Below are positions 8,851 to 16,756 of a stretch of 64,000 nt of DNA, piece by piece. The notes below the pieces were generated by a model that did no database searches, had not been told where the DNA came from, and saw only the letters and a program-made list of their open reading frames with translations. The first letter of the stretch is position 1. Each line of letters opens with the position of its first letter. The stretch is from Streptomyces corynorhini (lineage in GTDB: Bacteria; Actinomycetota; Actinomycetes; Streptomycetales; Streptomycetaceae), in contig NZ_QQNA01000060.1 in assembly GCF_003346515.1 (NCBI RefSeq), positions 1 to 64,000 of the forward strand. Direction: 5' to 3'. The position numbers and the translations under genes are program-made.

Positions 8851-9207
8851 GACAACGCTCTCCTTCATTTGTGTTCGCTGTGAACTGCGGCCCACACTCA
8901 CGGATGGCCCACCACCCCGCAACCGGGGAAGGACTGGTTGAAGGGGTGTGGCCGGGCTGCTCGAAGGGTCCGGCGGGTGAGAGGCGCGGTATCCGAGGGA
9001 CCGTCATGACTTCGGGTGCCGACTACACACCGTGGGGAAGGGTGCGGTCGCTCGCCCGTTCAGGGGGTGGCGGACGGTGTGTCACGGTGGCGACGGGGCG
9101 CGGGCGCGCGCGGGCGACCGCTGCCGTGGGGGCGCTTCCCGTGCACCATGGGCACAGGAGCGCGATGGGTGGGGGACGACGAGCGTGGCGGTGGAAGGGG
9201 CTGGGCG
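8851..9207. other. Divergent intergenic region, rppA / NmrA-like gene
   Basis: 357 bases between divergent starts. Short open frames cross it, but none has a ribosome site or coding character. It must hold the rppA promoter and probably that of the oxidoreductase. No convincing -35/-10 pair or operator dyad was found by eye. Confidence 0.5.
8860..8865 (-). promoter_or_regulatory. Ribosome binding site that sets the rppA start
   Basis: AAGGAG on the minus strand, nine bases before the GTG at 8850. It lies within the longer open frame starting at ATG 8868, which itself has no Shine-Dalgarno sequence, and so decides for the GTG. Confidence 0.8.
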
Positions 9208-10062
9208 ATGATCCTGCTGACCGGAGTCACCGGCACCGTCGGACGGCTGGTGGCGCGGCGCCTGCGCACCGACGAGCCGGTACGGCTGCTCGCGCGTGCG
9301 CCCGGCCGTATCGCCGGGCGGGCCGGGCCTGGGACCGAGATCGTGGGCGGTGACTTCGCGGATCCCGGGACGCTGGCCGCCGCGCTGACCGGCGTCAGGG
9401 CCGCGCTGCTGGTGACGTGCGACCCGCTCGCCCCGGCCCACGACGAACACTTCGTCACGGCCGCGCGGCGCGCGGGCGTACGCCATGTGGTGAAGCTGTC
9501 CGCGCGGGCGGTGGCGGAGCCGGACGCGACCGATCTGATCACCGGCTGGCAGCGGGACAACGAGGCGCTGTTGCGGGCGTCGGGGCTCGCGTGGACCTTT
9601 CTGCGCCCGCGCGCCTTCATGTCCAACACCCTGGGCTGGGCGCGTTCGATCCGGGAGGAGGCGGTGGTACGGGTCTTCGGCGGCGCCGCCGCGCACGCGG
9701 TGGTGGACCCCAGGGACATCGCCGACGTCGCGGTGCTCTGCCTCACCACGGCCGGCCACGAGGGCCGTGTCCACGCGCTCACGGGTCCGGTAGCGATCAG
9801 CGCCGCCGAGCAGCTCACGGTCCTGTCCGAGGTGCTCCAACGGCCGCTGCGGCTGGCGGAGCTGACCCGGGACCAGGCGCTGCGGGCGCTGCTCGCCCGC
9901 TGTCCCCCACCGGTCGCCGAGGCGCTCATGGAGAGCGCCCTGCGACGAGGGTCCGGCGCGAAGGCCGGGGTGGAGCCGACGGTGGAGCGGCTCCTCGGCC
10001 GCCCGGCGACCTCGTACCGCGCCTGGGCAGCGGACCACGCGCGGGTGTTCCTGCGCGGCTGA
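9208..10062 (+). CDS. NmrA-like NAD(P)-binding oxidoreductase
   Basis: 284 residues beginning MILLTGVTGTVGR, the Gly-rich dinucleotide-binding loop of atypical short-chain dehydrogenases. It continues with the NmrA/YtfG-type pattern GDFADPGTLAAAL, HVVKLSARA and a TFLRPRAFMSN segment (about residues 132-142). Enzymes of this group are NAD(P)H sensors, quinone reductases or epimerases; the substrate cannot be read from sequence. The ATG follows GGAAGGGG. In-frame sequence upstream to 9016 has no coding character. It is transcribed away from rppA and might share its promoter region; a link to quinone pigments is speculation. Confidence 0.8.
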   Translation: MILLTGVTGTVGRLVARRLRTDEPVRLLARAPGRIAGRAGPGTEIVGGDFADPGTLAAALTGVRAALLVTCDPLAPAHDEHFVTAARRAGVRHVVKLSARAVAEPDATDLITGWQRDNEALLRASGLAWTFLRPRAFMSNTLGWARSIREEAVVRVFGGAAAHAVVDPRDIADVAVLCLTTAGHEGRVHALTGPVAISAAEQLTVLSEVLQRPLRLAELTRDQALRALLARCPPPVAEALMESALRRGSGAKAGVEPTVERLLGRPATSYRAWAADHARVFLRG

Positions 10063-10556
10063 ACCGCGAACGGACGAGGTGGATTTCGCCCGCGTGCCGC
10101 ACGCGCGCGGCGGGGCGGTGAGTCGCTGGTGGACGCGTCGGGCCGATCTCGGAGTCCGTCGGGTGTGCGTGGGTTCGGCTTCGGCCCGGGTCGCCAGGAA
10201 CGCCTTCATCGGGGCGGCGCGGCGGATCGCGGAGGAGGGCTCGTTCGACGGCTCGCGTGACGTGGTGCCGTTCGGGGGTGTACCTGGTCCCGACGGCGTC
10301 CCTGACGTGCGCGTGGGTCGGGTCGATACGGGCGGCGGCGCGCGGCGTCGTGGTCGTGCGCGCGCTCCCTCCCGCCGGTTCGTTCCCGCCGGGAGCGTCC
10401 TCGGTACCGACAGGGCCGAGGGGGCGTCGTATCCCGCCGTACGGGAAGGCGACCGCCGGGCGGCTCGGTCCCACCGACCCGCGACTCTACCCTGACGTTA
10501 CGGTAGAGATGGAATCCGGCCGTCCCGGCCCCGGCAGGAAGACGAGGAAGCACCGC
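10063..10556. other. Intergenic region carrying a MerR-type dyad
   Basis: 494 bases with open frames on both strands but no ribosome site, motif or recognisable protein. The only clear signal is the dyad at 10485-10508 ahead of the MerR gene. A decayed gene cannot be excluded. Confidence 0.45.
10485..10508 (+). promoter_or_regulatory. Inverted repeat, likely MerR operator
   Basis: The arms CTCTACC and GGTAGAG are perfect inverted repeats separated by 10 bases (CTGACGTTAC). They end 48 bases before the MerR-family start. A dyad of this size between long-spaced promoter elements is the usual MerR binding site, so autoregulation is likely. Confidence 0.6.
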
Positions 10557-10961
10557 GTGAGCGACGAGCACATGCGGATCGGCGAGGTCGCCGCACGCAC
10601 CGACCTCTCGTTGCGCACGATCCGGCACTACGAGGACACCGGCCTGGTCCTCCCGTCCGCCCGCTCACAGGGCGGATTCCGTCTCTACACGGAGGCCGAC
10701 GTCGGCCGTCTGATGGTGATCCGCCGGATGAAACCGCTGGGCTTCAGCCTGGAGGAGATGCGCGAACTGCTGACCGCGACCGACCGTCTCGACGCGGGCG
10801 GACCGCTGTCCGCCGCGGAACACGCGGAGCTGGTGGAGCGGGTGCGCGGTTTCGAGGAGACCGTACAGCTGCGGATGGCCGAGCTGCGGACGCAGTTGGC
10901 GCGGGCCGAGGAGTTCGCCGCCACGCTGCGCGGCCATCTGACGCGCGCTCCGGTTCGGTGA
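10557..10961 (+). CDS. MerR-family transcriptional regulator
   Basis: A 134-residue regulator with the N-terminal MerR winged helix (MRIGEVAARTDLSLRTIRHYE, then a YTEADVGRL segment), a C-terminal helical dimerisation stretch (about 90-125) and no extended effector domain or conserved Cys pair. The effector is unknown. The GTG at 10557 follows GAGGAAG. The dyad at 10485-10508 suggests self-regulation. A short hairpin (CGCCGG/CCGGCG, 10962-10976) directly follows the stop. No linked target gene is obvious: the oxidoreductase lies upstream and the next downstream gene is on the other strand. Confidence 0.82.
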   Translation: MSDEHMRIGEVAARTDLSLRTIRHYEDTGLVLPSARSQGGFRLYTEADVGRLMVIRRMKPLGFSLEEMRELLTATDRLDAGGPLSAAEHAELVERVRGFEETVQLRMAELRTQLARAEEFAATLRGHLTRAPVR

Positions 10962-11045
10962 CGCCGGGCACCGGCGGGTTCACCCGCTCCCCCACGGGGG
11001 CTGACCGGATTCTCCGACTCCGGAGACCCGGCGTCGTTCGTCGGG

Positions 11046-11215
11046 GTGGTCCTGGCTCGTGCCCGTGGCCACGCCGAGGGCATCCGGCGTCTCGCGGCCG
11101 AGGGAGACCCGTTGTCCGAGCAGCCGCTCCGCCAGGGCGTCGCCGCCGATCCGGACCGTGTCGCCGCATGGCGCGAACTGCCGCTCCGACGGCGGCCGCG
11201 CGAATCCCCCGGACC
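11046..11215 (+). pseudogene. Possible coding remnant
   Basis: About 56 codons in one frame keep Streptomyces-like third-position GC and read like a helical protein piece (HAEGIRRLAAEGDPL...). There is no start site or recognisable family, and the flanks lack coding character. It lies in the gap between the MerR and aldo/keto reductase genes. This may be chance. Confidence 0.2.
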
Positions 11216-11317
11216 CACCGCGTGGAGCGCACCGCGGGTGGGCCCGGGTCGAGCAGGCGTACTCGTCCGACGGGCGGTGGTGGGCGCGTCCCGGGGGAAT
11301 CCGGTGGCCGGAGCCCG

Positions 11318-12286
11318 TCAGGCGGGTGACGGGCGCTCGCGGGCGCCCGCCGCGACGCCGTGCGGCGCCGCCGCCTCGATCGCCGCCAGATCCTCGGCGG
11401 TCAGCCGGATACCTGCGGCCTCGGCGTTGTGTTCCAGGTACGCGCGCCGCTTGGTGCCGGGGATCGGTACGACGTCCTGGGCCAGCAGCCAGGCCAGCGT
11501 GAGCTGCGTCGGGGTGACGCCCTTGGCCTCGGCCAGCTCGGTGATCTTGTGCACGACCGCCAGGTTCGCCGCGATGTTCTCCTCGCTGAACCGGGGCAGA
11601 CCGCGGCGGGCGTCATCCGGGGCGAGGTCGTCGCGGCGGGTGATCTTCCCGGAGAGGAAGCCCCGGCCCAGTGGCGAGAACGCGACGAATCCGATGCCCA
11701 GTTCCCGGACCGTCTCCAGCACCGTGTTGTGTTCCACGTCCCGGCTGAACAGGGAGTACTCCGACTGGAGCGCGGTCAGCGGATGGACCGCGTGGCCCCG
11801 GCGGATCTGCTCGGGGGTGGCCTCGGAGAGCCCGATGTAGCGGACCTTGCCGGCCTGGACCATCTCGCTCATGGCGCCGACGCTCTCCTCGACCGGCACG
11901 TGCGGGTCGACGCGGTGCAGGTAGTAGAGGTCGATGACGTCCGTGCCGAGGTGGCGCAAGGAGCGGTCCACCGACCTGTGGGCGTAGGCGGCGCTGCCGT
12001 TGGGGCCGTGGGACGTGCCGTCGTCGTCGAACTCCGTGGCGAACTTCGTGGCGAGTGTGATGGCGTCGCGCCGCTTGCCGAGGGCGCGGCCGATCAGCTT
12101 CTCGTTCTCGAACGGGCCGTACGCCTCCGCCGTGTCGATGAAGGTGACGCCGATGTCCACGGCCCGGTTGAGCGTCGCCACGGCCTCCCGCTCGTCGCGC
12201 GGGCCGTACCAGACGCTCATGCCCATCGCGCCCAGCCCCTCGGCGGAGACGGTGAGGCCCTGCGATCCGAGTGTCACGGTTTTCAT
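11318..12286 (-). CDS. Aldo/keto reductase
   Basis: 322 residues with the NADPH-dependent (beta/alpha)8 aldo/keto reductase pattern. The catalytic tetrad is visible: Asp and Tyr in FIDTAEAYGPFENE, Lys in LATKF, His in YYLHRVD. The cofactor site is marked by GLSEAT, the AFSPLGRGFLSG loop and IPGTKR near the C-terminus. It probably reduces reactive aldehydes or ketones. The ATG overlaps the stop of the upstream MerR gene by four bases (ATGA), so it is co-translated and almost certainly controlled by that regulator. A hairpin (GCCCGTCA 11313-11320 with TGACGGGC 11327-11334) spans the stop codon and may help end the transcript. Confidence 0.9.
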   Translation of the reverse strand: MKTVTLGSQGLTVSAEGLGAMGMSVWYGPRDEREAVATLNRAVDIGVTFIDTAEAYGPFENEKLIGRALGKRRDAITLATKFATEFDDDGTSHGPNGSAAYAHRSVDRSLRHLGTDVIDLYYLHRVDPHVPVEESVGAMSEMVQAGKVRYIGLSEATPEQIRRGHAVHPLTALQSEYSLFSRDVEHNTVLETVRELGIGFVAFSPLGRGFLSGKITRRDDLAPDDARRGLPRFSEENIAANLAVVHKITELAEAKGVTPTQLTLAWLLAQDVVPIPGTKRRAYLEHNAEAAGIRLTAEDLAAIEAAAPHGVAAGARERPSPA

Positions 12287-12702
12287 GAGGAGGGGGAGCC
12301 CTTTCGCTCGCGATAAAAGTGGATCTTGCGTTCAATGGCCTCCAGATGGCTCCGCGTCTCGTTGAGCTGTTCGAGGACGCGCTCGCGGTGCTGCTCCAGC
12401 ACCCCGAGCCGCTCGGCCTCGCTGCCCTCGCGACGGCAGATCTCGGTGAAGGCGCGGATATCGCGGATCGGCATGCCGGTGCCGCGCAGCATGACGATGC
12501 CGTCGAGCCAGCTCAGATCCCGGGCGAAGTACCGGCGCTGTCCGGAGGGCGCCCGATCGGCGGGCTCGGCCGTCAGACCTTCGCGCTCGTAGTAGCGCAG
12601 TGTGTCGATGCTGAGCCCGCAGAGCGCGGCGGCCTCGCCGATCGTCAGGCCGCCCGGCGGGATCTGCGGATCCGGTGCCGGCCGCGGAGCCACTGAAGTC
12701 AT
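12283..12702 (-). CDS. MerR-family regulator of aldo/keto reductase
   Basis: 139 residues: an N-terminal MerR helix-turn-helix (LTIGEAAALCGLSIDTLRYYE), a wing with RRYFARDLSWLDGI, and a C-terminal coiled coil (about 95-130). A single Cys lies in the helix-turn-helix and one in FTEICRRE; the latter is at the position often used by NmlR/AdhR-type aldehyde sensors, though a sensing role is inference. It starts 15 bases downstream of a perfect 20-bp palindrome and overlaps the aldo/keto reductase gene, forming a self-controlled two-gene stress operon. Confidence 0.88.
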   Translation of the reverse strand: MTSVAPRPAPDPQIPPGGLTIGEAAALCGLSIDTLRYYEREGLTAEPADRAPSGQRRYFARDLSWLDGIVMLRGTGMPIRDIRAFTEICRREGSEAERLGVLEQHRERVLEQLNETRSHLEAIERKIHFYRERKGSPSS

Positions 12703-12716
12703 GGTTCCACCCTCCC

Positions 12717-12736
12717 CCCTGGAGCGCGCTCCAGGG
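12717..12736 (-). promoter_or_regulatory. Perfect 20-bp palindrome, MerR operator
   Basis: CCCTGGAGCGCGCTCCAGGG is a perfect palindrome just upstream of the ribosome site (GGAGGG) of the MerR-aldo/keto reductase pair. It resembles the TGGAG...CTCCA operators of NmlR/AdhR-type MerR regulators. A TTGCCC sequence overlaps its upstream end on the minus strand; no good -10 is visible. Confidence 0.75.
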
Positions 12737-12753
12737 CAAATGATGACCGGCCG

Positions 12754-12969
12754 CTACCCGCTCCCGCGCGCCGCGGACACCGACGCGGCGCCCACGCGGA
12801 CGCCCGCCACGATCAGCGCCACGCTCACCGGGGTCGCGTAGCCGTCGAACAGGTCGAGACGGGACGCCGCCGACCAGAGTCTGAACCATCCGCCCGTCAC
12901 CTCGTACCGCAAACCGCCAACCCCTCGGGAGATCAGGACAAAGGACACGAACCCGAGCGGCGTCTTCAC
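12754..12969 (-). CDS. Small membrane protein
   Basis: 71 residues with one hydrophobic segment at the N-terminus (TPLGFVSFVLISRGV) and another near the C-terminus (PVSVALIVAGVRVG), separated by the WFRLWSAASRLDLFDGY stretch. The high third-position GC and the pattern match small membrane proteins of unknown function common in Streptomyces, from memory. The GTG start has its purine-rich GGGA directly adjacent, so the exact start is unsure. The gene lies between the MerR operon and the phosphodiester glycosidase gene on the same strand. Confidence 0.55.
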   Translation of the reverse strand: MKTPLGFVSFVLISRGVGGLRYEVTGGWFRLWSAASRLDLFDGYATPVSVALIVAGVRVGAASVSAARGSG

Positions 12970-13002
12970 TCCCGAAGGCTGGAAGCGGCAGGCAGCAGGC
13001 CG

Positions 13003-16000
13003 CTATCGGCCATCGGGAGCCCGTGCGCCGACCGAAGTCGCGGGGACCGGCGCCGCCGCGTCCGAAGTCCGCGCGATCCGGATCCCGGCGCGGCGGGTCA
13101 CTCCGTCGACCGTCACCGCGAGGGTGACCGTGCCGGGGCGCAGGGCCGTGAGGGTGCCGGTGGCCGGGTCGAAGGCCGCCGTGTGGCGGTCGCGGGCCCC
13201 GGCCGGGGGGCCGATACGGAGGTTGAGGGAACCGGTCCAGTCGGCGCTGAGCGGAAAGGCCACCGGCACCGCACGCGCGCGGTCCGCGTCCGCCCCTTGG
13301 GTGACCGTCGCCGTGACGCGCGCGTCGCGGCCCGGCGCCAACGACGTCGGCGCGTCGAGGGTCAGCCCGTCCGTGTGCGCACGCGTCTGTGCGGAGAGCC
13401 AGTCGGGCCCGCCCCGCCACGGCCGCAGCCGCGCGTCCCGCCACTGACCGGGCGTCACGCGGTCCACGCCGACGAGCGACCAGCCCGTGAAGCCGCCCTC
13501 GGCGGCCGGACCGGCCGGGGCCTTCCCGGCGTTGCCGTTGATCAGACAGGGCACCCCGTCCACCCGCGAGGCGTCGAAGACGCCGACATGGCCACCGATG
13601 AACGCGGCGCCCTTGCCCGTCGTACGGCGGAAGTCGGCGAGCCACCGCTCCAGGAGGGCGGCCTCCTTGCGGTCGCCCAGCTCGCCGGCCCGCTGCACCG
13701 TCGGATCGCGCGGCGGTACGTGCGCGACGACCAGCACCGAACCCACCCGGTCGTCCCGCGCCGCCGCGTCCAGCTGGTCGCGTACCGCCCTGATCTGCGC
13801 GAGGCCGCCGCCGCGCAGGGTCAGACGCGAGGTGTCGAGGGTGAGGAAGCGGGTCCCCCGGTGGTCGAAGACCCGCTGGGCCGGGCCGAATCGTGCCACG
13901 AACTCGTCGATGGAGCCGCCCATCACCTCGTGGTTGCCCGGTACGTAGTACCAGGGCAGGGCGTCCCCCAGCTCCTCGGTCAGCAGGGCGTGGGCGAAGT
14001 CGAGGTCCGCGGGGGATCCCTCGTCGACCAGGTCCCCGTTGACGACCAGGAAGTCCGGCCGCGCCGCCCTGATCTCGCGCAGCGTGCCGCGGGTCCGCGC
14101 GACGATGGCGCTGCCGGGGTCCCGGGCGACGAACTGGGCGTCGGACATCACCGCGAACCGCCAGTCCCGCCCGCCTGTTCCGGCCGCCGTGTCGATCAGC
14201 GGATCGGCCGGGCGCTGCCGGGCGGGCAGTGCGACGCCGGGCGGCACCTGCGCGGTCAGTTCGTCCACCGTGACCCCGCCGGTGTACCGGTGGTCCGCGG
14301 CGGTCTCGGCCAGGTAGAAACGTTGGACGGTCAGCGGCGCGGGGGCTCCGGCGGGGACGGCGAAGGTGACCTGGCGCCAGCCGGTCCAGGTGAGGTAGGG
14401 GCCGCGCAGCAGCTGGTCCGACCCGGCCGCGTCCTTGAGGTGCAGAGTGGGCCAGGAACCGGCGCCGTCGCCCTTGATCCAGAGCTTGAAGGACTGCGGC
14501 AGGCCGGCGACCGGGAGGGGGGTCGGGGGGCTCGCGTAGGCCGCGCGGGTGGCGGTGGACCCGGTGAAGTCGTACGTCAGGTTCAAGCCGGTGCCGGTAC
14601 GGCCCTCGGGGGTGGCGGAGACCGAGCCGCTCGCGCGCGCCTGGCCGAAGGTCCACTCCGCCGCGTCGTCGAATCCGGTGACCAGCTGTTCGTCGAGTCC
14701 GACGCTGACGGCGAGTACGGTCGTGACGCCGCCCGCCGTCGCCGTGATCCGCGCCGCGCCGCCCCCCGTCGACGAGGTGACACGGAAGGAGCCGTGGCCG
14801 TCGTCGGTGACGGAGAAGAGCGTCCGGTCGTAGTCGAGGTGGACGTCCGAGGGCTCGATCGGGGCGCCCGCTCCATGGGCGTCGAGACCGACGATGCCGA
14901 AGGAACCGGTCGCCGAGGCGTCCGCGAGCGCGACGCGCTCGGTGGTCGGCAGGATCCGGTCGAGCGTGTCGAGCACCGTCAGCTCGGTGCTGCCCCCGAC
15001 CGGTCCGCGCTCGGCCCGTACCCGGGTGGTGCCGCCGGTCCGCGCGGTGAACACCCCGTCCTCGACCCGTCCCACCGAAGGGCGTTCGGCGTGCCATCGG
15101 GGCCGTCCCGCGGCCGGTCCGTACGTCTCGTCGTAGCCGGTGGCCGTCAGACGGCGGGTGAGTCCCGGGAAGACGCGCTCGGGGTGGCCGCCCTTCACCG
15201 GGTCGGTGGTCGGGGCCTCGGCCGCCGTGGTGCGGGGTTCGACCCGGTATCCGGTGAGGCGTCCGCTGCCCGCCGGAGCGGTGAGGGCCAGTCCGTTGGC
15301 GACCGCGCGCTCGCCGCCGTCCGACGGGCTGTTCACCGGCCGCGGGGTGTCGTCGCCGGGGGCGCGCGCGACGAGCGTGGTGGAGCCACCGCCGTCGAGG
15401 TTCAGGGCGTTGTGGGCTCCGGCCGCACGCATCATCAGGCCCAGTTCGGTGAGGGTGACTCCGCCGCTGTCCTGCTGGCGGCCGTCCACGGTGATCACCC
15501 GCATGGTGGCGCCGTCCCGGGAGAAGCCGACGGCGGTACGCGGGGCGGCGGTGTTGTTGCCCTCTCCCTCGTGTCCGACCGCCGCACCGTCCACGACCAG
15601 CAGCTCCCGGCCACCGACCGCCGTGCGCGGCACGGGTGCGCCGTCGGTGCGCGGCCGGTACTCCAGCGCGACGGCATCACCGGGCCGCAGCGCCGCGAGG
15701 GCCTCGGCGCCCGCTTCCCTGCCGATCAGCACGGTGGTGCCGGCGGGGATCGGCCCCGTGCCGGGACGGTCCGTCACCGCGACGACCCGGCCGCCGCGCA
15801 GCGCCGCCTCCGCGACCGGGACGGCCCGGTCCACGGTGAACGCGCGATCGGCCTCGCCCCAGTCCGCCGTGTAGGCGCCGATACCGCCGACGGGCACGTT
15901 CGCCGCGTTGTAGGCGTCCAGCGCGCGCGGGCCGGACGGGAGCGTCACCGTACCGTCGAAGTACAGCCGCAGGATGCGCCCGGCGGCGCCGGGGCCGATT

Positions 16001-16581
16001 CCGACGGCCCGCTCCGCGCCGCTCTGCGCGGAGTGCACGACCCGGCCGTCGGCGAGACCCGGCCCCTGGGGCGCGCCCGTCTCGTTGATGTCGAAGAAGT
16101 CGGCGTTGAACGCGGCGACGGTACGGCGGCCGGGGCCCGGGTCGTGCCGCGCGGCGAGTTCGGAGACCGTACGGCGTTCGGAGACCCGGCCGGAGGAGAG
16201 GTAGTCGACGCGGGCACCGGCGGTCAGATCGACCGAAAGGGCGTTCACCCGCAGCCACTTGTCGGATTCGAGACGGTCGTACGAGGTGAGACGGATACCG
16301 GGGGCGACCGGCCGGGAGGTGCGCGCCGTCTCGATCCCGTCGGCGTCCGCCACGGAACGCGGCGCCACGGAACGCGGCGCCCCGGCACCGGCGCTCGCGG
16401 GCGGCGGCGCGACCGGCCGCGGCGCCTCGGCGGCGGTGCGCGGCCGGGGATCGGGGCCCGCGCCGGCGACCGCGGGGACCACCGCGCCCACGGCCAGCGC
16501 GAACACGGTGGTGAGGAGTACGGCGACCCTGGCCCCTGCTGTCCGAACCGGCCTCGTGCCCGAGGCTCCTCCTGTGCCCAC
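13003..16581 (-). CDS. Phosphodiester glycosidase / metallophosphoesterase fusion
   Basis: An exported 1192-residue protein. An N-terminal hydrophobic signal (about 19-40) is followed by an NAGPA-type phosphodiester glycosidase domain (about 100-440) with the family signatures NADFFDINETG and NLDGGGSTTLV. A middle beta-rich region holds Ig/carbohydrate-binding-like modules (about 450-800). A C-terminal calcineurin-like phosphoesterase (about 810-1050) shows VVNGDLVDEG, YYVPGNHE and VVAHVPP. Two usual metal ligands differ: the first motif is SDAQF (Gln for His) and the last is GGHVGVF (Gly where the second His of GHxH normally stands). It presumably removes phosphodiester-linked sugars or processes wall polymers. 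The GTG at 16581 follows GGGAG; a longer frame to 16701 lacks a ribosome site. Confidence 0.8.
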   Translation of the reverse strand: MGTGGASGTRPVRTAGARVAVLLTTVFALAVGAVVPAVAGAGPDPRPRTAAEAPRPVAPPPASAGAGAPRSVAPRSVADADGIETARTSRPVAPGIRLTSYDRLESDKWLRVNALSVDLTAGARVDYLSSGRVSERRTVSELAARHDPGPGRRTVAAFNADFFDINETGAPQGPGLADGRVVHSAQSGAERAVGIGPGAAGRILRLYFDGTVTLPSGPRALDAYNAANVPVGGIGAYTADWGEADRAFTVDRAVPVAEAALRGGRVVAVTDRPGTGPIPAGTTVLIGREAGAEALAALRPGDAVALEYRPRTDGAPVPRTAVGGRELLVVDGAAVGHEGEGNNTAAPRTAVGFSRDGATMRVITVDGRQQDSGGVTLTELGLMMRAAGAHNALNLDGGGSTTLVARAPGDDTPRPVNSPSDGGERAVANGLALTAPAGSGRLTGYRVEPRTTAAEAPTTDPVKGGHPERVFPGLTRRLTATGYDETYGPAAGRPRWHAERPSVGRVEDGVFTARTGGTTRVRAERGPVGGSTELTVLDTLDRILPTTERVALADASATGSFGIVGLDAHGAGAPIEPSDVHLDYDRTLFSVTDDGHGSFRVTSSTGGGAARITATAGGVTTVLAVSVGLDEQLVTGFDDAAEWTFGQARASGSVSATPEGRTGTGLNLTYDFTGSTATRAAYASPPTPLPVAGLPQSFKLWIKGDGAGSWPTLHLKDAAGSDQLLRGPYLTWTGWRQVTFAVPAGAPAPLTVQRFYLAETAADHRYTGGVTVDELTAQVPPGVALPARQRPADPLIDTAAGTGGRDWRFAVMSDAQFVARDPGSAIVARTRGTLREIRAARPDFLVVNGDLVDEGSPADLDFAHALLTEELGDALPWYYVPGNHEVMGGSIDEFVARFGPAQRVFDHRGTRFLTLDTSRLTLRGGGLAQIRAVRDQLDAAARDDRVGSVLVVAHVPPRDPTVQRAGELGDRKEAALLERWLADFRRTTGKGAAFIGGHVGVFDASRVDGVPCLINGNAGKAPAGPAAEGGFTGWSLVGVDRVTPGQWRDARLRPWRGGPDWLSAQTRAHTDGLTLDAPTSLAPGRDARVTATVTQGADADRARAVPVAFPLSADWTGSLNLRIGPPAGARDRHTAAFDPATGTLTALRPGTVTLAVTVDGVTRRAGIRIARTSDAAAPVPATSVGARAPDGR

Positions 16582-16756
16582 GACTGCTCCCGGATCGCGG
16601 TCGGTTCGCGTGGGGCCCGTGCGCCCCCGCGGTACAGGCCGCCAGCATGGCCGTACAGAGAGCAATGAACCAGGGGTTCGGCGCGACAGCCGGGAGAACA
16701 CGCGGTGTCGTAGCGGCGTTTCGGCTCACCGGGTCAGCTCAGCCCCGGACGGCGGG

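Noticed and set aside
10079-10495. + strand frame between the NmrA-like and MerR genes
   Set aside because: No ribosome site, no domain, and the minus strand frames there are equally open; it also runs into the MerR dyad.
12332-15097. Long minus strand frame overlapping the phosphodiester glycosidase and MerR genes
   Set aside because: It is out of frame with recognised domains; Arg-rich shadow only.
13183-16668. Long + strand frame opposite the phosphodiester glycosidase gene
   Set aside because: Shadow of the real gene; no motif or ribosome site.
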